Shown here piece after piece: positions 24,501 to 36,500 of a stretch of 64,000 nucleotides of DNA. The DNA comes from Pterois miles (Eukaryota; Chordata; Actinopteri; Perciformes; Scorpaenidae). How positions within the stretch are numbered: position 1 is the stretch's first letter; each line of letters starts with the position of its first letter. The notes under the pieces are model-generated. The model searched no databases, had not been told where the DNA came from, and was given only the letters and a program-made list of their open reading frames with translations. The position numbers and the translations under genes are program-made. Location of the stretch: contig CAMQGK010000327.1 in NCBI GenBank assembly GCA_947000775.1, positions 15,709,501 through 15,773,500 on the forward strand, read 5' to 3'.

Positions 24501-27500
24501 CCACCCTCAGGAGTAGTTCTGAGAGGTAAGACCATCACTACTTGTCCGTTTTGGTGTTTATTGTTAGTTACTAGTTGATTTTGGGGTGCTGTCCATTACT
24601 GTGGTTGTTGGTAGGTGTGGCAAATTTGGGTGTCAATATAGTTGAGATGGTGAACTAAACTTCACCAGACCGTAATCATTGTTTTAGCTCCTAGTGTACT
24701 CTGAGTTGAGTCAGACTAGTAGGGACTAGTCAGACTGTTGCGTTACGAACTGATGAAGCCACTTGGATAAGGGGCGAAACGTCTTCAGAGACAAATCTAA
24801 GTCCAGTTGCCTTCGATTCAATTGTTGCCAGAATGTTCAGGTGGTATGTTAGTCAGGTTGTCATGAATATTGACGGTGTGGTTGGATGAGTCACCTCTTT
24901 GTTTTGCACATGATACATAATTAAATACTGCTTTTTTAAAAATTCATGCATTGTTACTTTTGTATCACCAGTGTGTATGCATATATGAAAAACTGCAATA
25001 CTTACTAATTAGTGAGCGGTAATAGTGTTGTGTATGTTTGTTTTACTTTCTGTGTTTGGTTTAAGTGAGTTTTTAACACTAAATGTTGATTGTGTTGATT
25101 CCAGTTTTGTTAATTCCAGATTTGTTGCTGAGGGCAACATAAAAGAAATCTTTCAGTAGTTTAAAAGAACCAGCAACCATTACCTAAACACAGTTGGGAT
25201 TGTTTGTAATCAGTAATATGATAGAGATAATCTTGTTGCTTCTTTTGCCTTCTCAGAAGGAGACACGCCATCCACAGTAGTGACTCCACTTCCTCATCAT
25301 CAGACGACGAGAAATTCCAGAGACGGAGAAGTAAGAACAGGAGCAGGTCAGTCAACAGGTGAGAGCATCAGCAGCAGCTGTCAGACAGGACAGGTGCAGG
25401 TAGACAACAGCTGTCTTCTTCAGCACATAGGTTGAAGACAAAGATGGGTGACGGAAAGATTAATGAGTAACTATTGTACAATAATTGCAATACGTTTACA
25501 ATCAGCCAAATGTTTTTTACCATCACTATTTTACTAATTTATCTATTAAGTCATGTAAAGTTTGATGAATAGATAACTTTTGAGAAATAAATCATGCGTG
25601 ATTGCTCTTGTAACCTTTTGGGTCCCTTATTGATAACCATTTACATATTTAGTTACCCATCATCCCTGTTATTTAATTATAATTTTCTATAATAATTTCC
25701 CATGAATAGAGTAGGGCCAATAGTGTAATGCATTTAATGCAGTATATTCTTTTTATTATAAAAAATCACAATATTTTAGAGAAGAATAACTGCCATAAAA
25801 TGACTCGAAAAAGTGTTTGTTTTTTGTAATGTTTTCCATGATTTTCCTGCAGATGTCTGCCTATGAACCTTGTGAAAGACGACTTGCTGGGGATCCACAA
25901 GGACAGGATGAAGATTGGAGCCAGCCTTGCTGATGTGGACCCCATGCAAATAGACAAGACGGTAAGCTACATCGATAGATGGATGGATGCAAACACAGAG
26001 AGAGATGCCCAAAGTTGTCTGATAAATAGTTCTGATATGATGGTAAATCTCACTGTATTGACCTGAATATAACACAGCATGGCACAATGTATCACTTCAG
26101 GGTGCTTCTTCAAAAATAACAACAGAAGGAGATATACCACATTTCACATCATGAAATGTAATTTTACATTTGAATAATAGTAAAGAATTCTACTCCACTT
26201 TTTGAAATTACTGAGGATAAAGACAAAGCTTTGTATTTCTGCTAATACAGTACTGACGAATGGGATGATTGGATAGTTTGCAGGTCAGTAGTAGTATTAT
26301 GAGCACGCAATCGAAACATAACACTAATTTGTCATCCAGGTGCGGTTTGAAAGCATCGGAGGTTTGAGCAGACACATCTCAGCACTGAAGGAGATGGTTG
26401 TGTTTCCTCTCCTCTACCCAGAAGTCTTTGAGCGTTTCAAGATACAACCTCCCAGGTAAACAATGTGTGTTTGCTGAGAAGTCAACATGATGATATTGTT
26501 TATTATTCATTTTGCATTCATGTGACTCTATCTGTTTACTTTGTTCTTTTAAGAAACACCAAAAAAGAACAGACTACAGGGTTTTGCATACTGGGGCGTT
26601 AACATATTTTGTCATGAGTACTAACGTATTACACAGCAGAAAAGTGAGTTTTGTGCGTCCCCCAGAACAAGGTAGATTTTCTGAGTTTTCGCACTGTGAA
26701 TAAAGGCATCAACCAATCATGTTGTGGAGAACGGGTTGAGTTGCGCCTATTTTTAGGAAACAATAACACTGAGGCTCTGTAGTCTGAACCAAGTTGGCAA
26801 ACTTTATTACTCCTTTCAACCTTGATAAAGGCGTCCCACACCAGATCCATTCTTTCCTTTCTTACCTTTCACAAAAAAGGCACTAGACATATTATATTCA
26901 TTGGCTAGTATTTTGTATTTTCGTGTTATTTGTCACGCCCCTGTGTAAAAGCCTTTATGCTGTCCTACATTTTGGCCAAAACTATTTAAACTTTTCTCTG
27001 TCTCAGGTGATTTCCTTGTCCCTCTCTTCTCAGCTTGTCCAGTCTGTTCTCTACCACTGCATTGTAAACACAGTTAAACCCTAATAAAATCCCCATTACT
27101 GGTCTTTGTCATATTTTCTCTCGTCTTTAGGGGCTGTCTATTTTACGGTCCTCCAGGCACAGGGAAAACCCTTGTAGCCAGAGCGCTGGCCAATGAGTGC
27201 AGTCAGGGTGAAAGAAAGGTGTCTTTCTTTATGAGGAAAGGAGCTGACTGCCTCAGCAAGTGGGTGGGAGAATCTGAGAGACAGCTACGACTGCTCTTTG
27301 ACCAGGTAAACCCAACTCCTCATCAACGTACAATATACCTTTTTAGGATGGATGGAGATTTATTTTTCCTTTATAAGTGTGATTCATTTCTGTTGTCAAC
27401 AAAAGACAAAATTGTTAACAAAGAATATCAGAAAAAATGAATTGTAAAAGCTAACTCAGTCTATTCTGGCACTTGTAGATTGGGATAAATTAAGCACATT

Positions 27501-30496
27501 CCTGCACATTATCAAGTATCAGATCTAAAAGATTATGCAATCTGCAGCTGATTCAATTTTTATTGAATTGTTTCTAGGCATACCAGATGCGTCCATCCAT
27601 CATCTTCTTTGATGAGATTGATGGTTTGGCTCCAGTCAGGTCCAGCCGTCAGGACCAGATCCACAGGTGAGCAGCAACCCTGTTTTATGTTGTTGTGGTG
27701 ATTGTACTGAGATTAGTGAGTGTAAAACGTACAGAGTGGAACAATGAAAATTACTGTCTCATCATGTGGTGGGTTGCCAGACGTGGCTGCCAGATTCCTC
27801 AAAAATAAATGAATAAAATAAATTAAATTCATCTTTATCAGCATTTAGCATTGGCTATCATAAGCCTAGACCATGCTTCATGAAAGAACAATCACAGCTA
27901 AGTGAATACACCAAAATTTCACAAGTCACAAGTTGAGCTTATTGTTTTGCACCACCTGGAATTTGAAACAACTTGGATGCAGCTGCAGCTACACAGATCT
28001 CAGCAGAATTGAAAACAAAGAAGGTGTACAGCCCTTGAATGTCTGCCGCAACACATCACACAAATCATTTGTGGCTTGACTGATGAGGTGATTGGTGGCC
28101 TTGTTAAATGATTGGACTTTTATTACAGTAGTATAGAGTTCTTCTATGTCTCAGGAAAAGAAAGTAGCTACAGCAGCTTGCAATGAGAATGTGGGGGTTA
28201 ACTATCTTTTTCAAGGACACTATGATACTGTCCTTGAAAATGACAGTGTTATGTACTATAGTATGCACTACAATAATAATTAATTTGACTCAGTGCACTG
28301 TAGTTATAGCCTCTTATTTACTGCAACATAGTGTTGACCAGTTAGAAAATGTAATCTTTGTCTTTTTTGTCTCTGTAGTTCCATTGTGTCGACCCTGTTG
28401 GCTCTTATGGATGGATTAGATGGCAGAGGAGAGGTGGTTGTGATAGGAGCTACAAACAGACTGGACTCCATCGACCCAGCTCTGAGAAGACCAGGGCGCT
28501 TCGACAGAGAGTTCCTCTTTGGCCTGCCAGACAGAGAGGTGAGAAACAGTAGATGCACTTTAATCTTTGGCAGAGATGTTTAAAAAAATTTGAAAAACAT
28601 TGACATGTGAAATGGTTTTGGGCTAAAATGGTAGAAGCCATTCAGCCTGCAAACAATGGACCTTATTGTTATTTTTTATGGCAGGCAAGAAAGGACATTC
28701 TGAAGATCCACACCAAACAGTGGACTCCACCACCTTCTGACACTTTTCTGGAAGAACTGGCAGATAAATGTGTTGGTATGTTTTTATTATGATGCTGCAA
28801 AAGTAGTGGTCCAACAGCTTGAAAAGGACGCATCTTGCTAAACATCCCCAGGGCAAATAACAATTGCATTAAAATTGTCACCAATACTGTATAACTTGGT
28901 ATAAATGTCAGAGAAATACAATTTTATTCCTTTAGTGTAACAGTATACAGGAAGTGATAGTGATAGTGGTATGAGCCCAGGACAAAACTTATCTCCAAAA
29001 ACTCCACCAAAACTATTCAGAAAATTTGCACAGGAAACACTGGCACACATTTTTTACACACCTACAACTACATATTGTAAACTGATCGTCTGCAATCTTT
29101 CTGTCTTTGCTTGCCAGGTTATTGTGGAGCAGACATCAAGGCAGTGTGTTCAGAGGCTGCCCTGTGTGCTCTGCGGCGTCGCTACCCGCAGATCTACTCC
29201 TCATCACAGAAACTTGTACTGGATGTCAACTCCATTGCTATCACAAACAAAGACTTTATGTCTGCCATGTCCAAGATGGTGCCTGCTGCCCAGAGGTATA
29301 ACCAAACTAACTCTATAGTAAAACAATTTTTAGTATGTTCTGTGTAAAACATTATTCTTGCATTTCCAGTGCCTGGTTCTTGCATATAGTTCTTAAGCAC
29401 ATATGATGCTGATTGTGACTCTTAGGGCAGTAGTTTCACCAGCCAAGGCCCTGATACCTGCTATTCGTCCTCTGCTGAGTGCCACCCTGCAGAACATCCT
29501 TGACACTGTCAGCAGACTGTTCCCGCATGCTGAGCAGGGCTTAAAGAGGAAGCGAGAATTAGGTGCAGTCTTGCTTTGCTTTCATTTATTTTGTCTCTTG
29601 TCTGTTCTATTCATAGTCAAATTAATTTCCCCTTTGTCCATAAGTAATTACAGAGTTATTGTTCATTTCCCAACCTCTTTTGGGGCATCCGGAGTAACTG
29701 CTAGCCTGTGTTTGTATGGGTGGTTATTTCCAGGTGTGGCCTGTGGTGTGTCTGAGGATGACCTGATGTTCAGTGAGGATGAGGTCTCAGAGGTCTGCTC
29801 CAATGGACAGACCTCTCACTCCCAACTCAGAGCACCTGCTGAGGGACTCCTTAGCCTTAACAGGTTGGTTAGTCAATAATCAGGAAGGACTGTTAGCAGG
29901 GCTTCATTTGTCTAATAAATATAGTTTCATATAATTTCTCAATCAAAATCTTTAGTTGTAGTTCTATATATGGGAAAATGCTGCTGATGTATCTGAGGTG
30001 TTTACATTATGCACTCTTAGGTCTTGTAGATGTCTTCTATTCCTTTTACCTTTGCTTTACTTTAGAAGTGCTGCGAGATGTCTGGTGTCCAGTATCTTTT
30101 TGAAGGTCTTTTTTAGGCAAATTAATGAGCCATCTCCTACTACTTTACCCTTCTCAGTGTCTCTGTCATCTGTTGGCGTGTAGGAGTGTGTTGAGCCAGC
30201 CGACCTCCTACCGTCCCAGGTTGTTGTTGGAGGGCCGACCAGGCTCAGGTCAGAGCTCCCACCTGGCTCCTGCTGTTCTCCACGCTCTGGAGAAATTCAC
30301 TGTGTACACACTGGACATGGCCGTGCTGTTTGGAGCCAGCGCAACTGCACCAGAAGAAACATGTGCCCAGGTAAACAAGATACTAGTAAGCAAAACGATA
30401 CAGTGGTAAACTGTTGTCAATGTACATGTTTAGTAGAGGTGGGGAAAAAAGATCTCTTTACCTATGTATCATGATATTTCGTTTTATTTTATTTAT

Positions 30497-30537
<41 letters not shown>

Positions 30538-33500
30538 AATTTTTACATTTTTCTTAAATGCCAGAATCAATATATTTGCTTCATTTTGTCTATGTAGAGG
30601 TAAAAGGAAGTTACCGCTTTTATTGTTGTAGTCTGAGTAAGGTGAAACAAACAATAGCCGGCCAGCCATTGTGAGCAGAAACTGGCAGATACAACAGCAG
30701 AAAATGGCGGAGGGTCGGTGTTGATACGACCTGCACCTTCACATTTTAAATCCAACACAGTGAACACTACACATACAGTAAAGTATGGGAACTCTTTGGG
30801 TTTCACACATTGCCGCAAAACGTTATCGTATTGCGGCAAGTCAGTGCAGTCAAGCCGGCCATCGCTCTCATCTCTGTGGTCAAATCGCCCAATGCTACAA
30901 CTGTAGAGCACCCATATATATATGACATTTATCTTAAATGCATTCAAACGGCCCCAGTGGAGCTGAACATGGATGTATACAGAGAACGGAGCTGATGGGG
31001 AGAGAGGTGAGACTATGTCTGGTTTTCAAAATAAGGTGTTAACAAAAGGAACTGTGTACTGTGTTGTTAAGTTACATTTACCAGAAGTATAAAACATACA
31101 TATCCATTATAAATTAAAAAGAACGTACCACTAATTTGTGAGGGAAATGTCTCTATTTTTTGATTTTGGGGTTAAATAATTCCTGACAATGACTGATATG
31201 TTTGACTTCAGGACATCTCTGACCACATGCATGCTCAAAATCAAACGTTCGTACTGTATGCATTTAGATATTTTCCAAAGTAAAAGTCCCTAGAAGTGCA
31301 GTACTTGTAGAATCGCAATGCTTAAAAGTCAAAGTACATAGTATTGTGAAATGGGAGATAGGAGTATCGTCCCAGCCCTGATGTTTAGTAGCATTTAACA
31401 ATTCATGAGATGTCTTCAGGATGGGACTGTTACATTTAAACAGGCCTAAGAGCCATAAGAACTGAGGTTGACTAGATGTTGTCTTGCAGCCTTGTCAAAT
31501 TCAGTGTGTTCTTTTCAGTGGACTTCACTGGCCAAAATGGCTGCCACAGTGACTGTAGTTCATGGGCCCCACCTCCCTATGTCGTGGGAAGTGGGGATAA
31601 TATGTACTGCAGACAAATACTTGTATGAAAGAGCTGTGTTGAAGGCAGGGGTGAATAAGCCATTGTATTACCAAAAATGATGTCTGTAATTTGCTTATTT
31701 ATTATGACCAGCAGTCAAAACCCCCAAATTATTGAATTTACAGTGACGTGAAATAGAGAGAACCAAACAAATCCTCACTTTTGATAGAGGATGTAGCCTG
31801 GAAATGTGTTTTGATGTTTTTATTTAAAATGACTTATCACTAATTATCAAAGTGGTTGTCCAAACCACGAGACAGATTATTTCAGCATTGGTTTAATGCC
31901 ATTATACAATCTCCTCTCCACTCTCTAATGTCCTCATCATACCTTTTGATTTTTGCATTTAGCCTTTATCATCCTGCTTTACTGATGCCCTTCTTATGTT
32001 CTGTGAAAGTGTGACTGTTCTGTGTACACATCTGTTGATTTACGTCCAGTTTTTGTAAATATCCATGTCATATATTAATGTTTCCATGTCATATGTTCTG
32101 CAGATCTTTGTTGAAGCCAAGCGGACCTCTCCCAGTATCCTGTACATCCCTCACATCGGACAGTGGTGGGAAACAGTGGGTCCAGCATTGAGAGCCACCT
32201 TCCTCAGCCTGCTCAGCTCCATCCCTGCTTTCGCTCCTATACTGCTTTTGGCTACATGCAACCTGCAATATGACCAACTCAGTGTGGAGGTATGGAAAGA
32301 GGAGTGATGCCCTGTTAACGGAGAGTGGTGATACATAAGTGCACAGCATTTAAGAAGAAATAGTTGCGGAGTAAAACTAAGATGTCAATGTGTCTAATTT
32401 TCTAAAAAAGGATTTTCTCTGATAGATAAGACACACTACTGAACAGCAAGTCTTCACTCACGTCTCACTTGTCTCAGGTTCAGGAGTTGTTTCGGATGGA
32501 GTATGGAGAGGTTTTCTGTGTCCAGGTCCCCACCAGCAGAGAAAGAAGAAACTTCTTTGAGGATATAATCCTTAATCAGGCTGCCAAGGCCCCTGCCTCA
32601 AAAAAGAAAGCTGGTGAGAATTAGATGAAGTTAAGGTAAAATACAGATCTAAGCAAGTTTTGTTGTTAAAGTGGGCTTTAGTAACTCAGGGCTACCAAAG
32701 CATAGTTCATTGTCTGCTTGTTCTTATGGGGGAGGAAAGTATACTGTGAATCGTATTATCATGTTTAAATGTATTTACTTTTTACTTTAATGACTATCTG
32801 TTACATAACACCAGCCAGGTTTGGCAGCACAGCAGAGTGGGGTTACATTTCATTGATATTTGAGATACCCGTTACACCATTTAGCTACTGCACAACAACT
32901 GGTGTGGCTAATCTTATTGTCAGAAAAATTGTATGAAAAATGTTCACTAAACTTAGCATGGATGGAGAGAGAACTGAATATGTAAGAGATTTTTGTAGGG
33001 AGAAAAAGAAGATGCTGGTGTTCACATCCAGCCCAAATAGAGCAGGAAATAAGATGCTTTAGGTGGACGATGTCTGCACACTGAAAGACTATATTATATT
33101 AATTTAGGGCATAGTACTGTTCTGTACTTCTCATTTTATATGCATTTATCATCATTCCACTTCAGTTCTCAATGCGTTGGAGGTGCTTCCTGTTGCCGCT
33201 CCTCCTCCCCCACGTCAGCTGACAAAAGAGGAGCAGCAACGACTAGAGGAGCAGGAGGAAGATACCCTCAGGGAGCTCCGCCTCTTCTTGCGTGACGTCA
33301 CCAACCGCCTGTCCCAAGATAAACGTTTCAAGGCTTTTACAAAGCCTGTGGATTTAGAAGAGGTAGCTGTTCCATTATATTCTGTTGTCTTCATTTTCCC
33401 TAAGAAAGCCTTACTGTCCAGGTTTCAGTTTAGTCCCTTTTCCCTCCTGTTGTAGTCACAGCAGTCTCATTGTCATATGTTTAAGGTGCCAGATTACGCT

Positions 33501-36500
33501 GAGGTCATTAAGAAACCGATGGACCTGTCAACAGTTCTCTCTAAGATCGACCTCCATCAGTATGCAACGGTCAAAGAGTTCCTCCAAGACGTGGATCTCA
33601 TCTGGCAGAATGCCCTTGAATACAACCCAGACAGGGACCCCTCAGGTACACACAGTGATCAGCAGAAAAATGCTCACCATTCTCACAGAGAACATAAACA
33701 GTATTAATAATTAAAACAACCAAGTACTGTACTGTTTGAACATAAAAGTTCCATTCTTGTTCATTTGTGTGTTTCTTTCAGACCGTCAGATCCGCCACAG
33801 AGCATGTGCATTGAAAGACACTGTTCATGCTATCATCAGAGATGAACTGGATGAAGATTTTGAGAAGACTTGTGAGGAGATCAAAGCATCGCGCAGCACA
33901 AGAGGTGAATGCTGTGTGTATGCATTAGGGATGTTAATAATTAACCGTTTAACTGACATTAAGCATTTTAATCGATTAATGCTATCAGTTAAATGGTCAA
34001 AAGAAATATTAATAATTCATTAAAACGCAGGGAAAACATGCAGAGGAGCGGCTGGGCATTTTAAGGAGAAAAACTGGTCCACCTTAAGAGAGAGCCGGCG
34101 CAGATACAGGAAGTTGGCTCAGGACTTCCAGCTGAGGAGTTTGTAGCCTCGTAGCATTTATTCACCAACAAATAAACTGTACACACACTGCTGCAGCTAC
34201 GTTCACACACCACTAACAAACACACACACACACATGGTCTGTTGAAAACTCGCTGAAGTTACACTACAGCGGGCACAAAGCCACCGTAATCATTCATTCA
34301 TTCATCGTCAACCGCTTATCCCGTTAGGGGTCGCGGGGGGCTGGAGCCGATCCCAGCTGGCATTGGGCGAAGGCGGGGTACACCCTGGACAGGTCGCCAG
34401 TCCATCGCAGGGCAGCCACCGTAATCACAATTCAATATTTTAATTGATTGACAGTCTTATGTTGTATACATACAAAACGCTGGTGGGGTGGTGGGCAAAT
34501 AATGTAATCAGTGTATGCCCGAACACCTCGTAACACGACTACCGTGACAAGCCTAGCAGCTAATTCTTGTCTTGCATCATGCTTCAAATATAACTCTGAA
34601 CAGTTACATCCTCCAGGTCTTCAGTTTCTGAATGAATAGTGTTTCACAAAGTAGAATGACAAAAAAAGCATTGGCCTTTCTTTTTTGACTACTTCAGAGT
34701 GCTCCACTACCCGGTTTGCTCCCTCCTTCTACCACGTCCTTCCCAAACAGTCCAAATCTCCTGCTGAAGCCAAGATCACTGGCATGACCCAACAAAGCGA
34801 GCCGGCTGGACCCACAGCTGCAGTCACTCCCAATACAAGTACCTCTGCTGTTATAACACCTAAAAACACAGGTAAAAACTACTGTAGATAAAAAAAAATG
34901 AAATTATGTACTTTATAGAACTGTCACAAAAAAAATCTTTTTCACCTTTTGTTCCTCCAGCCCAGAAGAAAAAAAGGCGGAGGAATCGCTGGTCCGCTGG
35001 CTTATATTCAAAGAAAAAGTCTTCCAGCTCTTCTCATATAGCCAGAGATGATGCACACTTGGCATCTGATGAGGAAGATGGGGACGATGAGGAGGAGGTT
35101 GAGAAGGGAGGAGGAGGAACAGAGTGTGATGAGGGGACTGGAGGAGAGGAGGATCAGATGATGGTTGATGTAGAATCAGGGCCTGCACCAGCCCAGGAAG
35201 GTAGTTTGGAGCCCACTGTGAAGGAGCAGGACAGTCAGGAGGGACGGGGGGAGAGGACTGAAGCTGCTGAAGAGAAGGTTAAACTGTGTGAAACAGGGAA
35301 AGCAGTAAATGACAACCAGACACAGAACAAAAAAGAAACGGCAAAAGAAGTCATCACAGATCAACCAGGACAGTCAGAGGAAAACCAAGTGTTGACAAAG
35401 GCAGGAAATGAGAGCAGTGAAACCATTTCAGTGAACACTAATAAGGACAGCCACACTGAGAGAGATGGAGATACCCAGGGGCAATCCAATGCGGAGGAGA
35501 GTGGTAAAACTGAAAACTGTCAAAAGCTGGCTGAAACTGAGACCTACAAATGTCAAACTGTTATACAGGTAGATGACAGTAACGAGGTAGTTACTGTAGA
35601 GGAGGCAAAGAAAAACAACCCTGCTGAACCAATGGAGGTGGCAGCAACAGATACCTCAACCACAGACGCCTCTGTGGCTGTCAGAGGAGAGGAGGACACA
35701 GGCACAGGTTTGATATTAACACTGTATTACACTTAAAGTTTGGCTCTTTAACCAAGAGAAAAATATTAAGAGAAATACATCCAATCCACTAAATCCCTTG
35801 GCAAAGAAATCCAGTGTAGTGTTTCTATAGATGGCAAGGTGCAATCCCAGTGCTTGAGTGCAAATGTGTCAGCAGACTGTCATCTATTATTAGTGTCATC
35901 TCTTACAGTGGTCTAAACACTGTGTGCATGTTTTTGTGTCTCAGAGCGGTGCGTGAGGCGCATAACTCGGGCTCTAAAGAACGCTGTGCTGCAGCAGCAG
36001 ATGGTCGATGTGGACAAAGCTCTGCAGATCCTGAACCAGGAAACTCCCCTTCTGGTGGTGGACAGAGACCAATTAAAGGTGTGTGGGATACTGTGGCTGT
36101 CTGGCTTATCCTTTAGGCTTTTTATAGTTACTGGTCAGACAGGTTTTCTGCATCTTGACTGCATAGAATATGAATGCATAGAAGCCCTAATAAACCGATG
36201 ACAAGACAAGGCTACTTTGAATCATCTTTCCTTAGGGCTGTCCCGAATGCCAATTTAAAAAAAAAATAAATAAATAATTTTTTTTTAATTTGGCCTCCGA
36301 AGCTTCTGTGAGAAATAGTCAGTTATTTGAAGCTTCGTGGCATGGCACAGCAGGCTGACATGTTCTTCTGTCGGTCTTCATCTCTCCTGTTTCAGTGCCC
36401 GTGACAGTGCCACTGCCGCACTACTGTACACACTCACACCTCTACACACAAACAGCAATATCCACCTGAAAATAACTAATAATAATGTTGAATATAAATA

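Noticed and set aside
34261..34330. ATTC repeats as a CRISPR-like or satellite array
   Set aside because: The short ATTC repeats are the end of a fish LINE tail; no spacers and the genome is eukaryotic.
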